From Branchiostoma floridae (taxonomy: Eukaryota; Chordata; Leptocardii; Amphioxiformes; Branchiostomatidae): DNA of 64,000 nucleotides. Every line of letters starts with the position of its first letter. Position 1 is the first letter of the stretch. Positions 44,601-59,600 of this stretch are shown in pieces. The stretch is from contig NC_049989.1 in the NCBI RefSeq assembly GCF_000003815.2, positions 13,251,078 through 13,315,077 on the forward strand. Direction: 5' to 3'. The notes below the pieces were generated by a model. It saw only the letters and a list, made by a program, of their open reading frames with translations. It did no database searches and had not been told where the DNA came from. The translations under genes and the position numbers were made by a program.

Positions 44601-47600
44601 AGCAAGTGTTAAAACCAACATAGGGTTGAGTGAAAAGTTCCCTGTCAAGATAGGAGTCAGGCAGGGTTGCGTTCTAAGCCCTTCGCTGTTTAATCTGTAT
44701 GTAAGTGACTTGGTAGGTGAACTGAATGCGGGGGATTTTGATGCGCCCCTGTTAAATAAATCCAGTGTATCAAGTCTATTTTATGCAGACGACCTCGTTC
44801 TACTATCAACTAGTCAAGATGGCCTTCAACATGCAATAAATACTCTAGGCCGCTACTGCAACAAATGGAAATTATCAGTGAATCTAAATAAGACAAAAAT
44901 TATTGTATTTAACAAAAAGGGACATATGTTTTCAAATGTCAAATTCCACTTACTCAACAAAGACATAGAAATAGTTTCCTCTTACAGCTATTTAGGAGTG
45001 GTGTTTACAGCTGGGTGCAACTTCACCACAGCAATGAAAGCACTGCAAAAAAAGGCTTCCAGGGCTCTGTTCAGCATCAAAACAACCCTGGGAGACTGCA
45101 ATCCTTCAGTATCAGTGTATTGTAAATTATTTGACGCCTGCGTAGTCCCAATATTGACTTACGGGGCAGAGGTATGGGGCAAGAGCGGATTGAATGACAA
45201 GTCTCCCATCGAACAACTTCACCTTAAATTTTGTAAATCAATATTAGGCGTAAGAAAAAATGCGAGTAATCTTGCAACAAGGGCAGAACTAGGAAGATAT
45301 CCCCTGTGGATCGAAGTTTACACAAGATTATATTCATATTACAAACGATTAGTTAATGAAATACCAACAAATAGCCTACAATATGAAGCTTTCCTTGTTC
45401 AACGGGACTTGTACAAACGTAAAATCCCATGCTGGCTATCCAATGTTAGTAAAATCCTGGAGGAGTCTGGTTTTGCCTACCTTTTGCTGAACAGTAATCA
45501 CAACACTTCATTCGCTCAGTCTGAAGTGAAACAAAGACTGAAAGACACCTTTCTTCAAAACTTTCACTCAGATCTTAACTCTTCTGGCATGAAGGAAACC
45601 CAAGGAAATAAGCTAAGAACCTACAGAAAATTTAAGCAATTGTATGAAAGAGAAAAATACCTGGATATAACAAATTTTAGCTATCGCCGAGCCATGACTA
45701 AACTAAGGATCAGCGATCACCCATTGGAAATTGAAGCCGGTAGATACAACCGAACTCCTCCTAATGATAGACTATGTATATTTTGCGATAAGAACCACAT
45801 GTATGTAGAAAATGAAATACACTTTGTCCTAGAGTGTTCACTGTACAATGATCTGCGCAACACATTCATTAATGCTACACATGTAAATCAGAAATTTGCA
45901 CACATGACGAAGGAAGATATGTTCAAATATCTCATGTCATCATCTGACCACGATATACTAGAAAATCTCTGTAAGTTCATCTACAAATGTTTTAGGAAGA
46001 GAGAAGATGCATATAAACTATAGTATGTGAAATTGTATAACTTTGCGTTTACTACCTTTTGTACCAAACTGACTGCATTTAGCCCCAACGGGGCATGAAT
46101 ATGCAATAAACTTCATTGTCATTGTCATTGTCATTGTCATTATAATAGTGGTGTCGAAACTGCCAAACAAAATTATCGTTTTGTATCATATTCTTTCCAT
46201 GTCGTTATGAAGTATTCAAGATACTAGTACTCGGTAGTCCATATTTATAATTGGGATGCGTGTACGTTAGGTTTGTTTTGCCTTCCATTCACCTAAACAT
46301 TCCATTCTAGAACATTCCCAATGAATAGGCTACAGCTTTTATACGATCTTTTACCTCCCAATAAATCTGTTTCCGTTTCCGTTTTTCTTGCAAGTGTTTG
46401 CTTGGAGAAAACATAGCTCGGGAATCTGCGGATAGATATCAAATTATATTTGTAGGGTCACGAAAACGAAGGTCAAGTTTAATAGACAATGGACTTTCCA
46501 CGGTACTGCAAGGGAATTTCCGGTTTTGAGCTTTCATGTTCCTGACATGCCATGGTCGCCATGTCGGAAGTTCATGGCAAATCTTACTGTAGACATGGTG
46601 GACTTGCCGATAGCTTTCATTGAAGGTTTTCCTGTTTCACTGAAGTTTTTTGGCGACGCCTCAGGGGCGGAGGCATTTTCTACAGTATTACGATCGCTTT
46701 GAAAGAATTTAGAAAATTCCACGAACGCATTCCCTTGGGAATTGATTTTTGGCTATACTCGGGGGGTGTCGTTCTTTGTTAGTGGTATTTGAGGACTATT
46801 CTAGCTGTTTATTTTTCTTTGTTTAGGCATTCTTTGTGTCAGGATTAATGATTTAAGGAACGGTCTTTTCACATAACCGGGAATGACTGCAATCCTTGCA
46901 CATCATAGGCAGTTCACTCTGTTACAGATTGTTACGATGTTTCGCATGCTTATGAATATCATAATGAAGATCAATATGTCCCAGCTTTTATTTCTTATAT
47001 AAGCTTGTGCTTTTTGCAATTTGGAATGGAATGCTTCAAGTGGTTGTCGTTTGGAGCTATAGAAAGGATGATTTTGAGGGTAGAAAAATAGCTTTCGCCT
47101 TTGTCTTTTGAGCTTTGGGATGATATGCTTTCACGGGGTCAAAACAAATAATGAAGACGAATATGTCAGTTTTATGTCGATATCTATAAAATATAAAGTG
47201 AAGTGATTTCAGGTAATTGTCGTTTGGAATTGAAGCTGGTGTGTTACGCCGAAGGGCGGTTATACCGGCTATTTTTTATTAGATACATATTAAGTAAAGC
47301 CTGATTGTGAAATGTTAATAAGTCACATATTTCAAACAAGTCATGAAACCAATGGATTTCACGTTGTTTAGATTCTGCTTTGAAGACTATGACTAGCACA
47401 GCTAGAATAAAGGAAGGACGCAGAGACAAGGTTTTCCGTACACTTGGCACGGGAGACTGTTTAAGTGTTTTGATGTTACTACATAATGCTGACCCCGCTA
47501 ACTTCGGTCACAGGTTGGATACAGAATAATTGTACTGAACATTCCTATGGCGGTTCTCTCCTTTACTACATCCATCTCCGGTTTGATTCGGTCCGTCGTC

Positions 47601-50600
47601 GCTGAGGTTAACCTTATGTACGGTTCTTTGATACACATGCACAATCAACTACTACTGCAATGTATACCCAGTACACTAAAATGCACAGTAATGGTATAAA
47701 TCACCTCAAAACTAGTCCGTGAATTCTCTAACTAGTTTTAGGTTCACTATGGTTGTAGCAGCACAATCGATTGGCTATTCTAGATCTGCTACTGGTCTGG
47801 CACTCCCCTCTCATTATCTTCCTCCTGTCGACGGTGCTGTTCTGGGTGATTTGTAGCTCCTTCCCGACTTTATAAGGCACACGGACGTCTATTCCGGCTC
47901 CTTCAGTGATGCAGCTCGTCTCACTGACTTGCACGGACTCCACTGACTTTCCCTGTCGTGGTAGGAGTCCCTGTGCACGTTGTGGCGGAACTGCGTCGTC
48001 CTGGTGGACACAGGTACGGGTGTCAGGAACACCTTGACGTTGTCACTCGTGTCCAGTATGTATGGTCAGTCTGTTGGGATCGAGAGAAAACACAGAGATC
48101 ACATTGCCCGTTTCAAATACTTAACGGATACACTGATACTGAAAATAGCGGTTTCTTCCAATTGAAAGCCAACTCATAAATTTGACACAGTCGTTGTACG
48201 GCTGTTTGGATGCTCGTCACAGCTAAGATATGTTGTAGGCAGAGAGAACAAAAATAAACGAAAAGAGTCGCAGTATGTGGCGTGGCGGGGTTGTGGAGTC
48301 ATGGTGAACATCTTTACGGGTGCCAGGGATATTTTGTCTTCGTCGCTCTAAGGACACACACTCATCTCAACATGATCACCTTGGCTGATTGATATATTCC
48401 AACAAGTCTGCATTGATTACATCCCTATGTTTGCGCTTTCATCAGGCGTACTCACTCACATCTCACTGACCGGTTAAGTCCTCCCATCAGCAAGGCAGTC
48501 GATGGAGCCCTGGAGACCACGGCGGTTTGATCTGACTTCTACACTGTACATGGGCAAAACATTGAAACTTTCAACTGTCTCTGACAATGGGATACAAAGT
48601 AAATGAAATATTTACAAAGAAGCTGTGGTATCCATCTAATCAAGTTACAAATATTCCAGTCTGCACAAGCTGCCCAAATATTAAGTCTCCAGAACCTAGC
48701 TATAGGAGACACTTTCTCCGACTTTGGGCAACAAATCCCTCTAAACAAATAAACCAAAATAAATCAAAAATCAATATGAACTAACAAGACGATATTACAA
48801 CGGACATACAGAAGCAACATACAAGTAGACACTGACAAATATGACAGAAGATTTATCCTTCTCAGACGAAGGAAAGCCCATGGCAACCAAGTTCCCATAA
48901 TATATATATACTAAATATAAAAAAGTTTAATCAGGGGCTAGCCTAATAGTATAGTGTGTGTCCGTTTTGCCTACATGCATGTCAGGAATTTTAGTATCGT
49001 ATGCCATATGTCCAAGAGTCCCATCATGAAATACAATATATTTATAAACTCTTCTCAGTTAAGGAAATTAGCTCTTGAGAGCATGATTTGATTTTGATTA
49101 GATAAATCATTATTCAAGCTATATACATGCCAAAAGTCATGAAGATTCTTCAACTGTATCTTGGGCAATGCTCTTCCAAAGTCTCAAACAAAATCCGCCC
49201 CTTCTATACACAAACGACTTTCGTCTTTGAGATTAGATATGCTTGTACGTCGGAACGCAGATATTTCGGAACATAGGGATTGAATCAATAATCATTTCTT
49301 ATAAGATACGACCTAAAACTGTCCCGAATTCAATGAGTTTCCATCCGTCTCTTTGATTAGCTATGATGCTAAATCACAAATACGGAATACTGTATGTTTG
49401 TGTTTTGATCTCGACCACACGCGGTCTCCCCGCAGCCATTCCAGCTTAATTAGTACCAGACATGCCGGATGGTCCGGTAAATCACGACAACACACAATCG
49501 TTAACAGATCAAGAAATAACATTGAATATAGTTGTTACTCCAAAGGAGAAAAATATTTTATCATCATCTATTCATCAATGAAATGATATTTACCCCCAGT
49601 TAGGCGTGTTGCTTGTGCGAATATTGAATAAAACATACAAACTCTTCCAAAAACACATCTCATAAACGTCTTGCTAAAGGGAAAAGAAAAACTAATAAAA
49701 CACTAAAATGTTTAAAATGGAGGTTTCTAACTGAAGCCTCCTTGTTGTTATGCTGTATAATCCTTTTGAATAGATAGGGATATTTCCATCACACAGGTTC
49801 TGTCCGCAAATAAGTAAACATTACACAATCAATCGCAGATGTCAGCAGCGGCCGGACACACACATTCTTCAATTTCTTGGGTATATTTCGTGTATATGGA
49901 AAACTTAAAACGTGTGTATATCACCATCATAGTACAGGACGGCTATAATCAAACATTAGACTGTACTTACGAAGCCATGACCTCTTCGAGCCGCGTTTCG
50001 TCTCCAACTGATATTAAAGTTCGGCGGTTGTCTTTTCATATACATCCCTCCGCTGCTGACCTGGGCAGCTGTATACCAACCAATAAATCACAGAAAACAA
50101 TGATCATAATCCTGACACTGGTCAAATACATATGTATATCACAAAAAATAAATACGAACATCTAAAACCTTCGCGTGTTTGTACTACTTTGGACAGCGCT
50201 TGTGTACCTCTGATCTGAGGATGCATGCGCCTGCTCCCTAAGATCTGATGGCGGGAGTGAGTGGGGATCCCACGTGTAGGTTAGACCCTGGGAGCGACTG
50301 CATCCAATTAACAACTTTGATCCCCGGGGGGCCCAAAGATCCACTATTAGATCCGGGCCAGTTCTACACAAACCAAATGTTGTTTTGCCAGTCCTACTTG
50401 AATACTACGTAATCTAGAATCAAATCAATGTGACTGTACACAGATGACATTAACAGTTTCAGTGAACACAATTTGAAGACCAAGAAACAAATCTATCTTT
50501 AAATTCAATTTTTATACTCTACAATCGTATACACCCTGAGTGTGGCCCGATCATACCGTAATCCCCTATGGATAAACCTATTGTTCGAATGATGTACCAC

Positions 50601-53600
50601 GTATCAACTGTATTTCTCTACGTCAAATAAAATTTTGAACATAAAACAACACAGAAACAGATCAAACGTCAAAAGTATGGATGTTAGGTAATAAGATTCC
50701 CTTCTTCTTTTCTCCCAAGAAATTTCTGCCAAACCCGAAGAAAAAAGAAAATAATATACACAGATCATGCATGCATGATCATGCATTCTTGGTCTATGGA
50801 CATCCCAAAAGTTGAAATGGGGCAAGTGATGGGCTTTGTTACACACCCAACAATACTGTTGAATGACCGAGTCGGAATAGATCACAAGTAACTTGTTTGT
50901 TGTTGTTTTTTGTTTTCGCGCAAATCACCAGGAGAGATAATCAACAACACATCGCCGAGAACAAAAACTCTTGTACACGAAGTCGGCATTAGTCCTTGAA
51001 TTATGAGGCATATTGGGGTACAAGTACAGACGAAAATGTGTCATAAAATTGCGGTGTATTTAACAGTAACCGGTACTACAAATCGCTTCCGACTTCCGCC
51101 TTATTCTATACAAAAAAAGCATTGTTTAGACCAACTTTCCGGTACCGATTTTCACTAACCTGGGGTAGTTCCTCGTCTTCCAGATACCTTGAGGCGAAAC
51201 TACTGGCCCGGCTACGTGCACCAACATCATCCTCGGGAAAAACACTTCTTCGACTAGCGGCATTTTGTTTGTATCAGGCGGGAGAACTGGGACAGTGTGC
51301 CCCGGGACACTTGTCTATAGTTAGCAAAACGAAGATCACATGACTCGGAGCACGCACGCTCAAACGGGGTTCAAACATGACTCCGAGCACGCACTACTTA
51401 CAGGTACATGTCAGTGCGTGCTCGCGGGGCTCAAACGTAAGAATTCTCATAGATCACGTAAAAGACCTGCAAGGGTTCACCATCAAAGCAGTTTTTTTTA
51501 TTAAACTGAAATACAGAAACTTTCTATTTCTTGCAGAAAAGATATTACAGGTAATAAATAAGACACAAATACTGGGTAATAGTATGTTCATGTTCATGCT
51601 ACGATACGTGTTGTTTACATGGTGACAAGCAGCTTTATTACCCTTTGAGATATTCATGGGTGTAATATTTTCACCTGTGTATGTATGTCTGTGATTGTTT
51701 GTGTCAACTCAAGATAACTAAAGAACTGTTGCTGAATGGTGAATGATTTTGCTGTGTTGGTGGCGTGTGACAAAAACGGAAATAATTACGGGAATCTTCG
51801 GCCCATAACGGCTTCACTTGGAACTGCAGCGAACCATGTTTTTTTTTATATCTCGTGTTCTGAATAAGCCGTGGTTACGATTGATGGTTGGTAGATAGCT
51901 GTTGTGCTAGGAAAGAAGGGCATACGTTTGGGCCCCCAGCGATTGGTGTTGAAATTGCAAGGTAATTTTTGTCAAAACTTTCCGAAGACGATTACTCAAG
52001 AAAGAAATAACGGATTTTCATGATTTTTGGTCTGTATGTAGCTTAGACAAATGAAATGAATGTTGTACAAAATGAAATACAAATTATGCAAAATAGGAGG
52101 TCATTTCCAGAATTAATGTGAATACGATATATCAGGGCCAATTCCAAAGGTCTGTACAGTGGCAAGTTGACCAAGTATATGACTGTGCGGACGCCTTCTC
52201 TATCTCACTCTTGCTTTTCTTAAATAACTACCCGTCTCCTATATCCTGTAGTTTAGGGCTCCGGGCTCGTCCTTCTACTCCCCGCTTGGCTAAACTCGAG
52301 TGAGAGCATATGGTGTGCTCTGTATTTAGACCCTTCCTCTCGCAAAGCATCTCGGGATAGTACTCAATTCCTTATCCCTTTGTCCTCTGTTCGGATTTAG
52401 ATTTGTGTCGACATATCGGGGGCCCCAATTTTACCTATATATAAACTACGTTCCCCCTTACCCCCCATTCCTTCTCTAACTGTAATGACAACACAACACC
52501 CTGCTCAAGTCTAGTTCTTTTCTAAATGTTTCACTTTATCTCATACATTCGGATCCATATGCATCGTGTTTGTTTGTTTGTTTGTTTGTTTGAACCTTTA
52601 TTTATTCATGAAAGCTCAAATCGGCCTGCAGGCCGCTTTTCATTGAGGTCATGAGGGAAGAGGCAAGGGTCAGACAAAGTATATAACAGAGAGTGTCTTT
52701 GCGTTACAATCATAACTTTACAAACTTCTAATTTTTCTAGGGAACGCCAACCGTTGAACGGCGTTGATAACAATCTTGTCCTGAGCATGATATGGTCTTG
52801 TCATTTAAGTGGCAGATAGCTTCTGTTGGGGCAGGTTTGAGCCCTCTAACTGATTCTGGAACTGTAGGGGCATAGTTGTCAAAACGTAGACAACTGACAA
52901 TTACCTAGGGTCTGTATGCTCCTTCCCGTAAGGCCTGGTCAGGCTATTTTGATTTCCCATAATTCGCAGGGAATCTATTTCATTTGATGTAAATCATACG
53001 GAGGAAGTGATTATTTTCCGTAAGTGAATTTTAGTCAGGCCTTCCAATTTTTCGTGAGCCGTAGCGGAGACGGCATTACTATAATACACCATTATGGAAC
53101 TTTCCATTTTCTTATTAGTAATGCAAATGGGGTCTTCAATTTGCATAATTGTCATCACTAGATGTTTCCCTCTTTCTCTGTTACATCCGCCGTGTGTTTG
53201 AAAGTGCTGTTATGAAATCCAATAGATGTATTACATTTTCTTATTACTTATGCTGATAAAGATACTGATTTTCAACATTATCATCTACCTAACGTCGCCG
53301 GGGTGTTTTTAAACACCACCCTTGTTTCCGTTTTGTTGAAAGTTTTGATGCGATTTTACAAGAACGATGCCCTGTTCATTCTGAGAGTTTGATGTGTGTG
53401 TCCTTGTCCTACCTAGTCCCTTGACTTCCTGACCGTTGGGGTTACAAGGTAGACGTTAATAATAATTATCTTACAAGCTCGGTGATGTTGCGTAAGTAGT
53501 TAAATTTGAAATCACGGTAGTAGTAGTAGGATGAGCTCATTCTTTCACTTTGAAATGCTCCTCTTGAACTACGTCAAGTATAGACGTTCTGTGCCTCCTC

Positions 53601-56600
53601 ACAGACAAGTTCGTGTCAATCAGCGAAGTGAAAAGTGAGATTTTGAAGATGAAGGAGACCAACTACCAACTGAAGAACTCCGTCCTAATCTTGGTGAGCA
53701 CATGTACAGATCTATATGACAGTTGAAAAACTTCAATATGTATTCTATCAACACAGATGAGCTTTCATGCAAATATTCTCGTGCTTTTTTGCATGCTCAA
53801 TTTATCATTGTAAGGACAGCTACATTGTATCTCTCGTACTATGCTTTTAAGTGAGTGAAAATCCTGACGTTTAGTTCAGTCCATCCTCTGAGAGGTGACA
53901 CCACAAATTCCTGTCCAGCATGTTTGATGGAAGTTTAACTTCTATGTTTTGTTGTTCTAATTTTGTTTCTTCACAAGATCTACAAGAAGAAGCATGTTTG
54001 CCTCGCTGTCATGATTACCATGTGTTGAAAACAGTTTACGGTTCGGACTTAAGTCATGTAAAAGTTCACGTGTAGTCAGAAGATGCTCTTTCTGCTACTC
54101 TATTAGTGCCTGTCTTGATCAGGAGTGGACAAGTAATTTTTAACGGTTCAAAGGATGATGTTCAACCAAAACCTGTATCAGAAATGCTTCTATTACTTGT
54201 AAAGAATCAAGGAAAGAGAAGAAAGCAAGGATAGAGACAGGAAACGGAAAGACTGAACAAAATTCAAACGAAGGAAAAAGGAAAGAAAGAGATGAAAAGG
54301 TTACTTAAAGATGGTACAAATATTAACTAGCAGATTGGATTGTTTTGTCAGATTCTTTTCTTATAAATCCATTGGACAAATTTTGTTCCATCTTTCTCAT
54401 TCACAGACCCGGTCCAGTGATGAGATGAGGCGAGAAGCTGTTAAGCAGCAATCGGTGAGTAGTTTTGACAAACACGTGGTCGTTACATTGTGATGCGGTT
54501 ACGCCACCTGACTTGTTACAAGGCTACGCTATTTTTTTATCCTAATGTATATTACCTCATATGGTTATTGTGATGTTTTGATTGAGAAAAGCAAACTTTT
54601 GTATCCTGTTAATCTGATTTACCTTATGAGTTCTATGTTGGTAAACTTAATCTATTCCTTATATTTTATGAATGTATATTGATTGTTTGATGTATTTGTT
54701 TGTCATAATTTTGAAGACAATCAGTTTGCTGAAGAAGACCCACAAGGACATACTCGAGAAGAAGGACGAGGTAAATATCATCGTGGGTATGATAAAAATC
54801 GTAGTCATCATAAGGCAACACTCCTTTCTATGGCCAGCTTTAAAAATGTCCAGTCGCAAGTAAATCAACAGTTCATATTTTGCTTAGCATTTTCTTTTAC
54901 CAGGGTTGCTCTTTTATTATTTAACTGAGTACTAATTTTCATAGATTTTCAGCGACAAACCATCAACTTATACGACGCTGTATTTATAACTTATATGACG
55001 TTGTATTTATTTTGTTCATCTGTGGTGATATATCATAGACCATGGAATTGAAGTTTTGCTCTAACACATAAAGTCAGTGAACATTTTGTTTCGGTAGAAA
55101 ATGCAATTGTTCTATCATGCCGTATTGTTACGGCTTTAAGTTGACTAACCATGACTACATCGAGTGGTACCTTTAGCAAATAGATTGGATAGAAAAAAAA
55201 TATGTGGAATGAATTCACCTCATACTCCATAGAAAAAAAGCTTAGAGTGGTCATAATTTCCTGTTTATTAATATCTATCGTGCTTCATCGTTGTCGACAT
55301 GTCATATTTTTCCACATTGTTCAGGAACTAGCAAATCAGAGAATCGCAGTCACTGCACAAAGAGTAGCTCAGGATGCCCTGACAAAGGTAAGAACTAATC
55401 TAGATTTTCGCTTGTAGATGAAAGAATTTGATTCATTCTCTATCCACTAGCTATAGTGGCTACGACCGCTTAGAGACCAAGGATTTCCCAGATTCCCCAA
55501 CGAAATTTATAGATCAACAACGATCACTTTTGAGTCTTGTGTGTGTGTGTTTTTTTTATATCTTACGTACTACGCACAAAAAGCGGTTCAGGAAGCTATT
55601 GGGGTTTCAACCAAACCTGAAGAATCACTTTGTTTAGAAAAGCCGGAAAAGACACATACCCAACTTCCCTAAATTCACAGAATCACTTTGTTAAGNNNNN
55701 NNNNNNNNNNNNNNNNNNNNNNNNNNNNNNNNNNNNNNNNNNNNNNNNNNNNNNNNNNNNNNNNNNNNNNNNNNNNNNNNNNNNNNNNNNNNNNNNNNNN
55801 NNNNNNNNNNNNNNNNNNNNNNNNNNNNNNNNNNNNNNNNNNNNNNNNNNNNNNNNNNNNNNNNNNNNNNNNNNNNNNNNNNNNNNNNNNNNNNNNNNNN
55901 NNNNNNNNNNNNNNNNNNNNNNNNNNNNNNNNNNNNNNNNNNNNNNNNNNNNNNNNNNNNNNNNNNNNNNNNNNNNNNNCTTTTTGAGTTTTGTTTTGCT
56001 TTGTTGTCCTTTATGTTGTCCTTTATATATTACTTTTACACGAAATCAATGTCACAGAAATCCAGTACGGTCGCTCAGAGAGCCTTACTGACACTCCATG
56101 TTACACACGGACCATTTAATGATCTTTGGCAGGACAAAGTTAAAGTTTTGACTTTGTAAGAAAAAAAAAGAAATATTCTAGAAGAACAATCATTGATGTA
56201 GCAGTGGTAGATCAGAAGTACATATCACTTGAGTTTGTAGGATAACCAAGAATAAATACATCTATCGGCGTTTGTAAAACACAGCTTTAAACAGATATTT
56301 TAGCAGAAAACGTTGGCATAAATTGTCTACCAATCAATATCATCTTTCATAGACTAATCGCAGTATCGTTGAATGTTCACAGGCTCTGAATATCATCATC
56401 AAAGAGCAACAGGACACCGCGAGTCTAACGGATGAACTGCTACTGGAAACTAGGGTAGGCTGAAAAAAAATCATCCTCTAGAAAAGAGGACATTGTTTGT
56501 TTTGTTTGTATTTGCAATACAAGGTAAACCGCCTTATGGCGTAACACACCACATATTTGTATTGAAGAGTAGTATGCTATATATATAGTAGTATAAGCTG

Positions 56601-59600
56601 TATATCAGAGCAGATACATTTGATACGCTCAACCTGATAAGAACCACAATTTTCGACAAGTGTGGTGGGTTCTTTAACGTACTTGAGGTGTGGCTCTCCT
56701 CAAACACGGGACCTCCATTTAGCGTCCTATCCGAGGGAAGTTCCTAACCGGTAATCTTTTCACTTACTATATGAACATCAAAAATCACTTAACTTTCCCA
56801 GGGCCCATGGTAAGAAAGAGTCAACACTATTTTAGAACTGGACATTCTACTTTTGGTACATTGATGTTTCGTATACAGAGTATGAAACGTATCAAAACAT
56901 TTTCTATTCAAAGACTTATGCATAACTCATATTCGTACCACCACTTGTACATTATGGAAAATTGAATATGTGATAAGACACTTAAACGTATGAATGATAA
57001 ATTAATAGCAAACGTAAAACCATTTGAAATTAGCCTTTTTTATTCTGACGATATGTTATTGTTTATTTCTTTCCACCCTGTTCAGAACGACTTGACAAGC
57101 AGTAAGGCGGAAGCAGCAAAGCTGGGAGAGGAGGTAGGGGTTGTTTGTAACAGACGTCTTCTCTCTCGTATCAAGCGCTTTAGACACCACTCTGCACCGA
57201 CATAACAAGAACTCACTGCCGCATCGTACCTGCATGTATATAAATAACTATTTATATGTTTAACCCAAAATTTACATGCGCAGGGGATGGCTTGCACAAT
57301 TTGTTACAATAAATAGGATGTTTGAAATATCCAACAATAACACAACACATTTTATACATTGCGTCCAAAGCAGTTACTCAAGCTAGCAAATGGATATGAT
57401 TTTCCAAAATCAATATTGATGATTGTTAGCAAGGAGGTTAAAACACTGTGTTTTAACCTCCTTGTTGTTAGTAAGTAAGTAAGTAATTATTAGATATAGC
57501 CAAGATTTCACGACAAAAGAACAAAAGCGTTGTTTCATATCTTTCTTCAGCCTTATTGTAATTGTTCCCCTTCAGCTCAAAACCCTTAGAGCTGAGTTAT
57601 TAATGAGGGAAAACGACATGTGTCAAATGGAAGAGTTGTACGAGAAACAGAAGAGGAGTCTACAGAAGATACACCGTAAGGAGGTGCAGGTCAGTGTCAA
57701 TTTTGAATTGCAGTTTCCCATCTTCTTGTCCATATTAAGATCTAAATAAATGTGGTTAACAATTTTACCAGAAGAGAAACAGTAAAATAACATGTGTAAA
57801 CGGGGTAGATTAAGAGCACTTGAACATGTAGGATATCTAAGAACAGATACATCTATCAACGTTATCAAGTTCAAGCAAGTACTTTTAGCAGGAAACGTTG
57901 ACTTATATACTGTCTACAAATTAACACGCCATCATTCTTGCGCTAATCGTAGTACGGTCGAATGTTCACAGACCCTGACAGACGGTTTCGAACAAGAGAT
58001 TCAAGAGAGAAATGAGAGAGAAAGGTTTTTGCAAGAGATGATTATAAGAAAGAATGCGGAAATTAAGGAAGTGAAGAAGGAAATGGCCACCATGAAGGAC
58101 ATTCATGGCGAGGAGGTGAAGGTCAGTGTCAATGTTTGAATTGCAAATATTTCCCTCATTAGGGCTGGGTATCGGTACAGCGTACCGGTACAAAACCGGT
58201 TTTCTTATTGGACCAGTCCAGAAAAACCGGACCTGAAAAAATTAGGTGGACCGGATGTTGGACCGATTAAAAAATTAACATATTATTTGATCAGGCATTC
58301 ACACGTTTTGGCGCTTGCAGGTGGAAGAAAATAACGAGTGAAGTAGAGTAGAGTCTATAGTCATTTCTACCAAGTCTTACAGTCAATCCTACAAATGCAG
58401 TTAGCGTTGTAGGATTTCGAGACGCCAGTGTGAGTCTAAAACTCCATCAAACAGATTTCTTTGTAGTGAAAAGGACCATTGGTATCAGTCACACTGAATC
58501 AGGTTCAGGTTCAGGTTCAGGTCCGGACCTGGACCTGATCCTTTGGACCTGAACCGCACCTGGACCTGAATTTTCTGTACCGGTACCCAGCCCTATCCCT
58601 CATCATTCAGAAAGAAATAAAAGTGATAAACAACCAAGTCTTCATCTAACGTATTTTAAGTCTTTACAACGTCTCCATGTTTACTGTGCATATGATTCAA
58701 GTTATCACAACAACTTAGGTAAATTTCCTGCGCTCATACACTCGTAGTATACTGCTTAACACGTTGTAGTAGTTTTATTATTGTTTCTCATATTGTTTCT
58801 TTTATCAATGTGGATGTTATATTTTACGTTGGTTACGTTGCTATGGACATCCTGTCTGAAAGCAAAGAATAAAGTTCTAAGTTCCAAGCTAAACATGTTT
58901 CAGTTATCAGAAAACTTAGGTAAATTCTTGGAAGGTTTCTTCTTCAAGAAAAGTTAATTAAAACAGAGGACTGTGCCGAACTTTGCATAAGAGAGGACTG
59001 GCACGAAAAGCACTGGCAAAAGGGATGTGTAATTAAGCGGCTGCTACTGTATTATTGCCTACCAATTACCACCATGCATCTTTCTGGGACTAATCGCAGT
59101 AACTGTTGAATTTACAGGCACTGAAGGAATCTATCCTGCAGCTAAACAAAGATAGGGATGACAAAGAAAGGCTGCTCCAGCAGACAATTCTTCTGAAAAA
59201 CGAAGAAGTGGCGGCACTGAGGAGAAATATGAAAGCAGAAAAGGACATACATGAAGAGGAGCTGAAGGTCAGTGTCAATGTTTGAATTGGAAAAATTTCC
59301 CTCATCATTCAGAACGAAATAAAAGTGATAAACAACCAAGTCTTCATCAGATCTAACGTATTCTCAGCCTTTTTAACGTGACCATGTTTACTTTACATAT
59401 GATTTCAAGTTGTCACAACATCTTAGGTAAATTTCTGTCTATGTTTACTACGATTGAAAGCTTGTAGTATATTGCTTATACGTTACGGTTATCAGAACGA
59501 CTTAGGAAATTTCCGGAAGATTTCGCTTTCAAGAAAGATAGATGAAGCAAAGAGGACTGTATCAAACTTTGCATGAGAGGACGGACACATGTTTGTTCAA

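Noticed and set aside
47940-48180. A VVLVDTGTGVR peptide like a retroviral-type aspartyl protease active site
   Set aside because: The motif is short, neighbouring similarity would need a frame change, and no LTR, reverse transcriptase or integrase is near.
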